From Varroa destructor (lineage: Eukaryota > Arthropoda > Arachnida > Mesostigmata > Varroidae): a stretch of 64,000 nucleotides of DNA. The stretch lies in the NCBI RefSeq assembly GCF_002443255.2, contig NW_019211458.1:19981509-20045508 (forward strand), in the 5' to 3' direction. Shown piece by piece: positions 25,355 to 36,399 of the stretch. A program made the translations under genes and the position numbers. The notes beneath the pieces are model-generated. The model was not told the DNA's origin and searched no databases. It saw only the letters and a program-made list of their open reading frames with translations. How positions within the stretch are numbered: the first letter of the stretch is position 1; each line of letters begins with the position of its first letter.

Positions 25355-25827
25355 AATTGCTTACCACCTATCTGCGTGTACGACTTCGGCTGCGGTGCAT
25401 AGCGGAAGTGGTAGCTATGCCCTTACCTCAGCCATTGATTGTTGTCAATATCAGGTGCCAATATCATTTCAGCTGGCCGGGAGACCTCATACCGGCGCGA
25501 CCTCGCGTTCTTTGCTCCATCGGTTTCTAATGATTTCGGTTTTCTTGTGTGCCCATGCTACTACTAGTCCTTGTACCTTTCATATCTATTTCATCCTGAA
25601 CCGTTTCTAGTTTTTGTTAGAAATTTAGAACGCATTGTCTACAATATTTCTCTGTCTCGGTATCTAGCGAATGCCGGTGTTATGCGGCTCGCTCGTTTGC
25701 TGTTCGTCCCGTCCATCTGATCCGCCGATCGCTATTTTTTTCGTGTCATAAAAATAGATTTTCCCTCAAGGACGAGGCACAGTAAGACGATGGCGACAAG
25801 ATAGCAAGCATCGTTTTGTTGTGCAGA

Positions 25828-25851
25828 ATATATATATATATATATATATAT
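25828..25851. repeat. (AT)12 microsatellite
   Basis: Pure AT run in the large tropomyosin intron. Confidence 0.95.
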
Positions 25852-27295
25852 GTATACTTTGTCATTTTGCAGCGTTTGCTCAAAGACCGTTTGTCGTCGA
25901 CGGTGAACCAGTCAGCTCGATAAAGAAACCGCAAAGGTGTGCGATCGAGACTGCCGAATCGTCCCCTAATTTTACATTCATTAACCATATTTTTTTGTCC
26001 GTGATGGATATATCTGTGGCGCGTCTGCATGGAGAACAACCCCTCAATCGCATTACTTTAGTCTGCATAACAGCCAGTCGACAAAGTTAACCAGCCCCTA
26101 ATTTTGCTATTTTAACGATTGTCGTCGAGCCAACCCACGTGAATTTGCCACCTCAGACAATTTCAATTATTCGACATGTTCACACTCGGCTTTTAGAGAT
26201 AAGGTGTGCTTTTTTATCTTCCAATTAATACTAGGAAAAGTATTTTGTCGTTCCTACTGTTCGGCCCTATTTGTTTTCTCTGACTTTCTTTGCTAGGGCA
26301 TAGGGGAAAAACGAAAAGCCCCATCTGACCGTGACACGACACTGAGTTAGCTGCTATTGTCGTTAAAGAAACATACGCCCAATTATGTTTGTTGTTTTTA
26401 GAGCAACCGATAACAAACACCGATTCCAACTACGACACCACAGGGTCGACAGCAGATACATACCAATATACGTATGATTATAATGGACAGTGAAGACAAT
26501 CATCTAAAGAACTCGAAACTACCAAGCCTGTTCGCTATGAAACAGCTATCCACTACTAGTCACGCCAATAGCATCAAAACAGGAAAAAATCGAGAGCCCG
26601 AGAAAACAGCAGATAGATCCGACAGCTACGAGAGACGCTACGTATTGGTCCATGAGGACAAAAGTTGATTGCGATTATAGCACAGTGTTGCAATGCCTAG
26701 GGTAGAAGATCATATCGAATTCAAACTTCGGCTCTATGATGGGGCGCTGTAAATCTTTTGGGACTGGCTTAGCCTGCGTGTGGTCTTACGAAATGACAGG
26801 AATCGTATTGGTAGATAGGATACGCAAACCTGCTAAAAATGTACAGGCTTGCACAACGTATGTGTGAAGTCGCATGAATGATAGGCCAAGAAATTAGTTG
26901 AAATCTGTAGAGATTCCATAATCAGAAGACTGTTCAGTTTAGAATTATTTATAAATTTTCAATTAATTGATTTCATTAGAAGGCAAACTGATGATTTTAT
27001 TTGTTGCAAGTATCAGTGAAACTCCCATCATTCACTTCCCCTGTCAACGTAGTTTGCTCACGACGTTTACGACGGCCACAGGAGCCGATCTGGGTCAGTA
27101 TATCTGGCGTCCATTACAATCGCTAGATACAATTGCGGTTAAAGTCGTACGCAATCGCTCAGTGAGTCAAATGTAAGAGGCTAGTGGAACTCGAGCACAA
27201 ATTTGCGTAGACAGAGTGACCGACCAACGACTAATGCTTTCACTTGCTCACACGCTCGCTGGTGCTTACGCCCACTCCGCATTGTTCTCATATGT

Positions 27296-27565
27296 TTATT
27301 TAACCCGACAGTAATATTGTCGAATCAAGAGCCCAACGTCGCGGTCAAGTGGATTGACAATAGCATCAATGCCATTAAGAGAAAACACAAGGCAAACGGA
27401 GGTCCTTGAGGCAGACCGGTACGTAGCGGTAACGTGCTGCACGAAATGGGCTTCCTGGCGTCCAGCTTCAACAGTTGATGACGACTGTTGAGAGAAAGGC
27501 ATACCGCGAAGTGCACAGTCGTCAAGGTAAGACAACCGAGCACGTTCACAACGAACTAGCCTCAC
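27296..27565 (-). mobile_element. Decayed non-LTR retrotransposon reverse transcriptase fragment
   Basis: On the minus strand one frame reads RTGLPQGPPFALCF, matching the LINE reverse transcriptase motif (G-x-PQGS-x-L-SP). About 10 codons later the adjacent frame continues LNGIDAIVNPLDRDVGLLI, which resembles the segment leading to the catalytic YADD box in R1/tick-type LINEs. A further shift gives DNITV where (YA)DDITV is expected. Reading the motif therefore needs at least two frameshifts, and the second catalytic Asp reads as Asn. This is a dead copy, not a gene. No 3' poly-A tail or target-site duplication could be identified. It sits in the tropomyosin intron in the same orientation as the host gene. 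Confidence 0.5.
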
Positions 27566-27569
27566 GAGG

Positions 27570-27602
27570 ATTCAAAATGACATCACTGGAATCATTTTGA
27601 AT
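27570..27602. repeat. 11-bp inverted repeat next to RT fragment
   Basis: ATTCAAAATGA (27570-27580) and TCATTTTGAAT (27592-27602) flank an 11-nt loop, immediately 5' of the reverse transcriptase remnant in its own orientation. Confidence 0.85.
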
Positions 27603-30600
27603 TGCTGGCTTCCACTAGAACTTGCCTAGTAGAAGGAATTTCGAAAGATGCATAATATTTAATACTATATTACATATATAATGCATGTTAGATTATTTAA
27701 TACAGGGTATATGCAGCAGCAAATACCCGTACCGTATGCAGCAGGCTGAGGTCCTGCTTGGTTCGCTCGTTTAACGGCCAGCATTTTTCGACAACTCATT
27801 ATTGTTTTATATAGACATACGTGTCTTATGGTAACAGCGGAATAGAAATGTAACGAAGCCGGCTGGATGCACAGATGGTCGACGCAGGAAGTCACTTGCA
27901 GTGTCACTTCTCCCTGAGAGGCGAGTGCCATATCTTCAACGCTAGTGACTGGTCTATCCAACCATTTTAGACTTTGAAAGGTGACTGCACCAGTCATTTT
28001 GTCTTGCGCCGTACAGAGCCGAGACGCGTAGCAATGCTCTACAGTACTAGATACCGCGTATGCTTTCGTGTCGATGTAGTAGGTTCGTATCATATAAATG
28101 AATACGATGTAGAGATTATAGCCATGATTCTAATGTATCACGCTGTTAGGTATAGAGCCTAAGAAGCGGAACTGATGAATGAAAGCAGCTAGTGGTACAG
28201 GACTGGCCGGTTGCTAACGGTCAATCGAATGAGATTATGGCAAAGTTAACAGCTTCTGATAGAAAAACAAAATCTATGGAAATAAGCAGAGTCTGCCAGA
28301 ATAGACATGCTGCTGTAAACGAGTGTACAACGAAAAATCTCTAGTGAGTAAAAAAAACACGCGATATTCTGGTGTTAACGAGAGGATTTCGTGCAACCCG
28401 CGCACTTTCCCGTTATTCGAAAAGTCAACCAAGAGATTTACACAGAAATGGTACGACAGATCCTATATTCTGCGTGCATGACATCAGCCATAAGCGTGGG
28501 CCGCGCGTTAAATCGCCGATAGTTGGATATACATAATGTGTGCCATACTGTAGAGGCTAAGTGACGCTAGAAGTGGTGCAGACGTCCGCGCCGTTCCTCT
28601 TCCGAGCAGTTCGTCAGTATCACCACATGTGAAAAATCCATCCGAACGAAGGAAAAACGCAATGAAGTATAGGCACTAGTACTCACCCTAAGCAGTACTG
28701 TAAGTAGCTACTGCAACGGCCAGTCAACAACAATCGAACATCAGCGGCAGACGTTAGAGCCCGCGTTCGGGCAACAATAAAAAGCGGTTACTCTTCTTCA
28801 TTAGTTCTATAGGTAATTAATAAAACTGGAGTAACGCTTCGACGTCTGTCTGAGGGCAAGGCGGAATGGAGTCGCCCATTGGATCACCGGCGTTAGCGAT
28901 TTTTTTCAGGTTGATGCTGTTGGGCGTTATGAGTACTCTTATTGCCGTTGAGGCGTTGTTACTGTTGCTGTTGTTTTATTATTTTAATATGGTAAAACTA
29001 AAAGCAGACGCCAAACAATAGGACACTGCGGGGTAGAGTTTAACAGAATCGAGTCGTGGCAGAAGCATCGATAGCAGTGGCTATTAGCTACTGGTAACAA
29101 CAGCGGATACGGCCTTGACAGTCAGGTGGTAAGATGGCACCTACAGACGTTTCCCAGTAGAAACAACAAGAGTGATAACGAGCAGTCAGTCGAACGAGAC
29201 GGGAACGAAAGCTGCTCGTCATAGAGTAACTTCACTATTTATACATTCGTGTATTTTTTTTAGGAAGCTGAGGGCAAATGAAAAATGCGAAATGGACTTC
29301 TGCAATATTCGTCTGACACTGTAGGAGTGTCACCTACTAACCCCTGCATTTTGCAACGTTAGCCCTGTGCGTGCCACTTGATTAGAATATCTTTATATTT
29401 GGATAAAAGCAAAGCGGTAAATGAGGCGTCAGTCGATTTTGTACTATAGAAAACGAAAATAATCGATGTTTCAGATTCAACGTAGCAATGCTCACAGGAT
29501 AGCAAAGAAGTTAAGTCAATAACTAGCTGGTGGACTGCCTAGAAAGCGGCTACGGGATATGGCGCAGGACGGAAGGCCCGACTGGACAAACAAACCAGAG
29601 GACCATACAGGGCTGGACGGTGCCGTTGTATTAAGCAAACACCTATATGGCAATTGCCAGCTGGAAGTGCAAGAAGAATTGCCCCTCTGTCGTTCCTTCT
29701 TCAGCTGTTAATATTAAATAATCGGGCTGTTTTATTCTGGAAAACCTTGCCTACGTTGTATGTAAAACACCTTTCGCTGGTTTATAATCAAGTTATATCC
29801 GATGAATGAATGCTAATGATTTTATCATTAGTGAGTTCCACATACGTCACAACAGTGAACGTTAAGTTCAAATAGACAACCAATAGCTACAATTTGAATA
29901 GTACTATTTACACGTAGCCGCCAAAAACTATATGACATGAGAGGACAATTTGGTCCTGTGTAAACGAACTCTTATAACAGCTGTAGTTTCAAAAGGGTCA
30001 AGGATAATAAGGCTTAATAATAAAATAAACACGAAAACATTACACATTTAATGGGACGTTTTTCTTTTTGCAGACAATGGCCTTGTGTAATCGGGGCGTG
30101 TTCATACCGCTCACCTCGAGCCCTAGCGTATAGTCAGCCAGAAATATCAGTGACCGTGAAAAAACGATAACGGAGTAGTGATAGGTAGAATGTCTAATGT
30201 CGAATTCACTGTTAACCTATACTTATATAGCGTCTCAGAGATTTTACAGCGGTCATGAAATTGATGACAAATAGGGCTGAGCAACAAAACGATAAGAAAA
30301 AAGCTGTACATTTAATGTCTTGTTTTTTTCCCGCTATAAGTCGCCTTGATTTGAAATAACCCTATTTTTAGTAGCCGAACGCTATTACATATAGACAACG
30401 GAATTACGACCAGCATCGGTGATTTAGCTAGCCCATCGCCATTGCAGCAGGATTGCTATACTCGCTGTAACGGGTCCGAAGGCAGCGCTACTTTCGATGG
30501 CGTCGACGCTAAGCGTTGGAAGGTCAGCCATCGGCCATTTCGCCGGGCTCCGCTTACCCGTCGATGCAGCAGTGACAGTATCAGTGGTCCTGCCTTGCAG

Positions 30601-30875
30601 ATAAGATAATTTTGTTCGTTTTCAGCAGTGCAAACTACAAATGCTATGATCATGCTTGCCTCATGTAACGTATACCCCTCAGCAACGGGTGTTTTAAAAA
30701 TGTTCGTACTGAAAATGGCGGCTCAATTAAGTAATTACCCGTGATATGAGCATTGAATTAGAATTACAATGCGCGTGTATCTTTGTTCGTTTTATATTTC
30801 CTTGGATTAACTAGCGGTTCGTTTAGGTTGCCTGTTTATTTTCTATTATCTAACTATAATCATAAATGAACTCAC

Positions 30876-31019
30876 AGCCTCTCTGCTGCGTCGTTCCGCC
30901 TCGCATTTCTTTTGCAGCTCGTCGCATTTTTCTTTGGCCTCTTCGGCCTCATCCTTCAGTGCCCTCATTTTCTTCTTGAGGGTATCGAGCAAAGTTGACC
31001 CGCTCGTCTGGTTCGACAT
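30876..31019 (-). CDS. Tropomyosin alternative first exon (short, cytoskeletal-type isoform)
   Basis: Forty-eight codons from ATG at 31019 to GCT at 30876, then a strong GTGAGT donor in phase 0, which matches the phase-0 acceptor of common exon 3. The peptide opens MSNQTSGSTLLDTLKKKMRA, continues with an EAEEAKEKCDELQKKC coiled coil and ends RRSREA. The LLDTLKKKMR core is the hallmark of alternative N-termini of short tropomyosins, such as the short C. elegans lev-11 products with LLDVLKKKMR. Replacing the 80 residues of exons 1-2 with these 48 predicts a protein of about 252 residues. An internal promoter must lie just upstream, at or above 31.02 kb. Cysteines occur at positions 32 and 39, one heptad apart, whereas the other exons seen here have none. 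Cytoskeletal rather than sarcomeric use is inferred from the family. Confidence 0.93.
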
Positions 31020-31300
31020 GTTTCGAGTGTTTTGTGTGGGTGGAGACGTTTGTCAACTAGAGCACAACAATGATGTGACGCTGATCCTTTCCAGACCCTT
31101 TTTTTTTTTTAATTATACTTCTTCGATGTCGTTGAGTGCCGTTGGTCGGTGTCTGTTAAATATCGAAACTGCTGCTGTTGCTGTCGTCGTCGAAATGGGT
31201 GGAGTATTCCTTTGTCAATGCTTGTCAAAGCTAACGGTAAATTGACACTTACAAAGATTTCTTATATATCGGTATCACTTTCTTTTCTTCACGACAGATC
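31020..31300 (-). promoter_or_regulatory. Probable internal promoter/5' UTR of the short tropomyosin isoform
   Basis: Inferred from position: the ATG at 31019 starts an alternative first coding exon, so transcription or a 5' UTR exon must enter from here or further right. The segment has a T-run (31100-31110) and no convincing TATA box. The start site cannot be fixed from sequence, and an upstream non-coding exon further right is possible. Confidence 0.4.
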
Positions 31301-34300
31301 AAAACCACATATACACAGATCTCACAAAAAACAGACGAAGAACTTTAAACTTGAAGTTTTTCTGGTTGCTTTGTTTTTGATACTGCCACCGTTCACCCAC
31401 TTAAGCGCTCAGTGATCAACAGTGAAGAATGATGCGCAAATCGATCACAACTATATGCTGAGCTAAACACACACGCCTGGGGAATTACACACTTTACTAG
31501 GCAAGGTTCATCTAGTTTTGCGGTATGTCGTGACTACGTTTAACTTGAAGCGCTCGATCGAAATGATTCCAATTTAGCAATTCATTCCACAGAGCACGCG
31601 TTGGTCTAGACCAACAAAAATGGCAGCGAGTGGCAAACAAGTGCAGTTGAAAAATCCAACGCCTCTGTCTAAATCGAATTAATGGGCACGGTAGCAATTC
31701 AATGTAGCTCTAATTCAGTGCAGTCTGGTTTATTAGTTCAACCTTGCTACTGGACAAACAACACCCCGCCGACCGACACAAGTGTAGACTGACTGCCGCT
31801 CCTTGCGTCGCTCCGTAGACGACAACGACGGTGGATGGCGGCTGAAGTTCCCTCACTCTTTCGTACGAACAGACGGACAGACACACAAATACAGTGCGCA
31901 CCAACGCTAGCCAGAAACGGCAACGACAGTAACAGTAGCGGAATAGACGAGAAGCGGGCGCAGCGGATCCCAATCACCAGCACACGCTGCTGATCCAATC
32001 CTATAACCGCCTTGTCTTCTCTGTTGTAGCACGTCGGCGGTATCGGGCTGGACGCGGAGCGATATGGGTTGCACGCACAGCAAACGAGATCCATGGACAA
32101 CTACGACGTTTAGACGACGCGGGGCTACACAAATGGGCAGAATGCACCAGCGATGAAAGCCACCAGGTAGCTAAAAAATCCAGGGGGCTGCTAAGTGAAG
32201 ATTATGAGTAAGAAAATGATTTTCGAAGTTGTCCTCTGCCACCATCTACCCCCAAGTGTTCTATACGACTGCGTAAACTATTCAGGCGACACACCCAATG
32301 ACGTGGGGCGTGTTTGTAGAGCAGAGAAGGTGGCTGGCTATGTATGCCGTCGGGCTAGCTTGCTGCCGGCGGCATATGGTACTCATACAGCTCTGATCGC
32401 TGCCGTGTTAACTTTTTTATTCATTGCAAACACACAGTCACACAAAGAAATGCATACCGACAAGGTTCCGACAGACAAAACATTACCTAGCGGCAGCCGT
32501 TTCGCTGCACACCGGCAGGCGGATCGGCTGCATATTGACGCACGGTTGGCGCGCCGGGACGCCGCTCTCAACAAGCGACGTGGGAGGTGACTGGAACGTA
32601 AGCGCGCATAAGCTGGCAAAGTCAATACACCCGACAACGACGGACACGTTGTTTGGAATAATGGTGACTATATGGATAGAAAAGGGAATAACTATTGATA
32701 ATCACGAATAAATTTTCCGGCCACTCTGTGATTGAGTCTCCGTAGGGAACGAAGTTAAAGAGCGATGATACTGCATCACTCATACAGTTCGGGCTGACAT
32801 TCAGAAAGTTCACTCGGCTTATTATGTATAGCTATGATATAATAGTCAAGTATGCGCAGAACATGGATTAAAATAGATATCCAAAAAACGTTTCAGTGCC
32901 CCATTGTTCAATGAATGTTTACGAATAGACTATATATATATATATATATATATAAAACAATTGGTTTCAATGGTTTAACTTGGAAAGCCTGTGCTTGCCA
33001 ACACAAACTAGATTGTTTTGCTTTGACTTATTGAAACATAGTCAAATGTCGGCATCTGAACTTGTTAGGGAAATTGTTGTGATAGGCATATCCATATACG
33101 AGTATCGTGACTAAGTGGCCACATTCAAGGATCTATTTATACTCGAGGCGTGTAAATTTGCGCTGCTACTGCAAGTCTATATCGTGAGATAAAGGGTTCC
33201 ACAACACACGTTTGTTTACATTCTATCGACACACGAACTATTATAAATAACGAATGATCAATGTATTGCAATGATTACGTGTAGGAAAATTCTGCTCCGT
33301 TGAATAATACGTATGATACAGTAAAGCGCTATCCACCTCACTCTGCAAGCGTCTTTCTATATATTACATTTTCTGGTGACCTATCAGGCTTCGTCGGTGA
33401 GGGAGCACCGTGACATTGGAACAAAATCTAAAATTATTTGACATAATGGTACAGCCTCAGACATACGCGTCGTACAGATTTTAACCACCGACCAAAACAA
33501 GCTTGTGGTCGCCAGTAGATCAACAAAGGATTGTTTTTTTTTTTATGTTTTAACAGTGTGCATCATTCCTAGTGCTATATGTAGCCAAATCTATGACAAG
33601 GGACAGTCTCTGTGAATACCCGTTGACGTTGCATATATATATATGACATCGAGTTGTGCCAAACCACAAATGCTTGCATCGTCAATCATGGAGCTATTGA
33701 CACCGTGTGTGGTACCTGTAGAAAAGCTGTGTTTCAGTTCGAAAACCCAAGCATTAAACAAACAGTGGATAGTCGGCAGAATCCTTCAAGCACGAACTAT
33801 CGTTACGGATTCTCAATGCCAATAATGTGGTTAGAAAGGCGGAGACCCTAAATATTTAATGCTTAGAAAGGGTAGCAAATACCTAGTTTTCGACTGGTTT
33901 GTGTACTACAGACGTGTCTTACTGTATCGTCCAAGTTTGTCGATCAGATGCCTACCAGACCGTGTCAAGGATGGTCGTTTTGAGACGTTACGCAGGTAAC
34001 ACTTACACTACCGCAGTAATTATCAATATCTCGATATATGCATACGTTGTTTTTTCTTTTAGGTATTGAGTTAAATATTAATACAGCTGACCAGCTGAAC
34101 AGGTTCGAAGTTCTCCTGCCTATATATTTTGACATATGTGGACATTCTATATATCTTGTCAGTATCTACTAATTAAGAGAAACGTTACCGCATGGCATGA
34201 GCTACCGAGGACCATTTTAACATACCGTCTGAGTTGGGCATTGTTTACTAAGCTATATATATATATACGTCACAATTATAACGTTGATTGCCAAAACTAA

Positions 34301-34500
34301 CAGAGACACCGGTAAATAAAGCTAGTTCCACTACAGATTTTCTGTATGGGCGTAAAATATATCGTATCGCAACCTTCGAGGAAATAATGAAGGAGTCGCT
34401 ACGCTTTACGAGCTTCGAAGAAGTGGTTAAAGGGCGAATTTCTAGATGCCAATAGTGGTTTAGTTTTGAATTTTACGTAGGAAGTTTTTTTGATACTTAC
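31301..34500 (-). other. Intron between long-isoform exon 2 and the short-isoform first exon
   Basis: No supported gene. It contains AT microsatellites at 32931-32954 and 34254-34267. A GC-richer patch at about 31.7-32.6 kb has overlapping frames on both strands without domains. It may include distal promoter sequence or 5' UTR exons for the short isoform. Confidence 0.6.
32931..32954. repeat. (TA)12 microsatellite
   Basis: Uninterrupted TA dinucleotides in an intron. Confidence 0.95.
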
Positions 34501-34626
34501 GGCAGCTAGAGCTTTGTCCTTCTCTTCAAGCGAGTTGTTCGCGGTCGCAAGCGACTCCTGCACCTGGTCGAGCTCATTCTCGATCTGCTGGATCTTCTTC
34601 TGAAGGCCACGCACTTCCTCTTCGGC
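34501..34626 (-). CDS. Tropomyosin exon 2 (long isoform, residues 39-80)
   Basis: Second coding exon of the long isoform. It is 126 nt, 42 codons, bounded by a CTGCAG acceptor and a GTAAGT donor, phase 0 at both ends. The peptide starts [20 protein letters not shown] and continues [20 protein letters not shown] before ending AA. This is the standard tropomyosin residue 39-80 segment; the [10 protein letters not shown] core is highly conserved across arthropods. It continues the heptad register from exon 1 without a skip. It is used only with exon 1: the short isoform starting at 31019 bypasses both. I see no second version of exon 2 in the flanking introns. Confidence 0.97.
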
Positions 34627-35328
34627 CTGCAGCAGTGACCGGACAATATCGGTGATGTCCAAAGGGTAGTGAGAGAAGAAAAGATAGTTTTGTCATTTTT
34701 ATGAGCTTATTACGATACCAAAGAGAACTAATTTTTTTCGCTAAATTGTTTTTCTATTGCACTGTCGCGCTAAATAACAGAAAGTAATTTATAAAATACT
34801 GACCGAAAGGGTAAACAATCGTGTTTTCTTGCTTTGTTTCATTAATAAAACTTTCTAAAATTTTAATTAAACCTCAATGACCACAGTTGATTGAATGTGT
34901 AAAATAACAAGTTTGTAAAATTGAATGAATGGTCATCAGATCGGAAAATTCAGTTGAGTATAACAACCAGAACCATGATATAAAGAGATTAATCAGCTTC
35001 TGTGTGTAATCCTGCGATAATCCTTAACAGCTCAAAGACTTACTGGTTTTCTAACTTGAATCTTACATCCCACAGGGTACAGTTATCATAAGAATACGGT
35101 GCCTATCGAGCTTTACAAATTTGGATGGGTGCTACGAACTTGGGTTGAACTGTGGTATGTGGCTGCCTCGGTGACCAATAAGGCAATACTGACGTCATAG
35201 GCTGGCTTACTGCCAGGCCCAAGCCTATACGCGGCGTAGGCAGTGTTGAACATTCTACAAAGGTTAGGCTCAGCTCGCAGAAGATTTTGCTATTGATTAT
35301 AAAGCTTTCGTATATATATATATATGTG

Positions 35329-35360
<32 letters not shown>

Positions 35361-36285
35361 TATCATTTTTACTAACTGAGCAATAAAAAAGGTTAAGAAA
35401 GATCATCTAAACTTTTTTATTACAGGTAGAGCCAAATGTGATAAGCGAAGTTGCATTATCATAAAAACAGATGAGGGAGGAGTCTACGTCTATGGTACGG
35501 TAAGCAAACGTTGACAGCGTAAGATCTTCGGAGTGTCGTTGTGTACTGCTTGCAAGCTAAAAGCAGAAGTAAGCGCGAGCTGGAGTCTATTATACAGCTT
35601 CAAGATCATGCTTTCGAAACGTGGGCTTCCAAAAGAAACAACAGCCCGTTTAGCGAAGGTTAACCCATTAAGGCAAAGTTTTGTTGGGCGGTACTTATGT
35701 ACAAAGGAAACCGATCCAGCAGTATCATGCGTGCCATAAAGCAGTCTTTTTTTTTGGGAAAGATACTTTTGGAAAAGAAAGTGTGTTCTGTCGCTATTAC
35801 CCGTTGAGATTGGTTTATTAATGACCTTACTATTTATTATTAGCCTGTCACCTAATCGTGAAGCTTTTGGAGCCCAACACAGCACTACGGTAGTGTAGAA
35901 ACAAGCCTGCACTGGCATATCCTTCAGCCAAATAGAGGGAGATCTGGCCCGCCACAACTTTTACTCCTTGAGCTTGAGACATATGGCACACGGAGCTCGT
36001 TGGCCTAAGAGCATCTACGCCCCAAGTATAGATCTCCGGAACGTGAACCTTTCAAATTAGTCTTGTATTATATACAGCGAACAAACATAGCATCATACAA
36101 GAACAACGTATATCCAGGGCGGGACGGCACAGAACACTGATGGTGTCTAGGTGGTGGTAGACGAAGCACATGGTAATCATCCAATTGTATTCTGGTTTGT
36201 TGAGAGACGTCGGTTATGACGCAAATGATATTTTGTCCCATATTTTGATCGATCTACTAACTAATCGATCGAACACGAGACGCAC
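34627..36285 (-). other. Tropomyosin intron 1
   Basis: About 1.7 kb between exons 1 and 2. It contains a compound TA/TG microsatellite (35313-35363). A 155-codon minus-strand frame (35490-35957) overlaps a 68-codon plus-strand frame. Neither shows a domain, and I do not call either a gene. Nothing resembles an alternative exon 2. Confidence 0.7.
35313..35363. repeat. Compound TA/TG microsatellite
   Basis: TA runs interrupted by GTGTA and GTA steps over about 50 bp. It gives spurious Tyr-Ile repeat frames on the minus strand. Confidence 0.95.
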
Positions 36286-36399
36286 CTTTTCAGCGCGAAG
36301 TACGGCTTCCTTGGACTGCTGCTCGGCGACATCAGCACGATCGGCAGCATTGTCCTTCTCCAGCTTCATCGCCTGCATCTTCTTCTTGATGGCCTCCAT
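36286..36399 (-). CDS. Tropomyosin exon 1 (long isoform N-terminus, residues 1-38)
   Basis: First coding exon of a long (284-residue class) tropomyosin, the coiled-coil dimer that lies along actin filaments and, with troponin, gates myosin in muscle. The start ATG is at 36399. The encoded protein opens [20 protein letters not shown], the near-invariant N-terminus of invertebrate muscle tropomyosins, and continues [18 protein letters not shown]. It is exactly 38 codons and ends at AAG before a GTGCGT donor, the same residue-38 boundary as in other tropomyosin genes. The heptad pattern is regular and there is no cysteine. Upstream, a pyrimidine-rich stretch ending in AG (36428-36427) could be an acceptor, so the exon may begin at 36426 with 27 nt of 5' UTR. 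It joins exon 2 in phase 0. The call is very secure; only the 5' UTR structure is uncertain. Confidence 0.97.

Larger units (their letters stand above)
22251..30875 (-). other. Large tropomyosin intron, 5' part
   Basis: Contains a 21-bp perfect hairpin (23226-23272), a (GCT)n run (25338-25354), an AT microsatellite (25828-25851) and a decayed reverse transcriptase fragment (27296-27565). A MEF2-type match CTATTTTTAG lies at 30362-30371, about 0.5 kb past the short-isoform first exon. No host gene is recognisable. Confidence 0.6.

Noticed and set aside
29521..29710. Lys/Arg-rich plus-strand frame (LPRKRLRDMAQDGRPDW) reminiscent of LINE C-terminal ends
   Set aside because: Only about 60 codons and no RT or zinc-knuckle motif nearby; not enough to call an element.
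35490..35957. 155-codon minus-strand frame in tropomyosin intron 1
   Set aside because: No domain, no heptads, fully intronic, overlapped by a plus-strand frame of 68 codons; likely chance.
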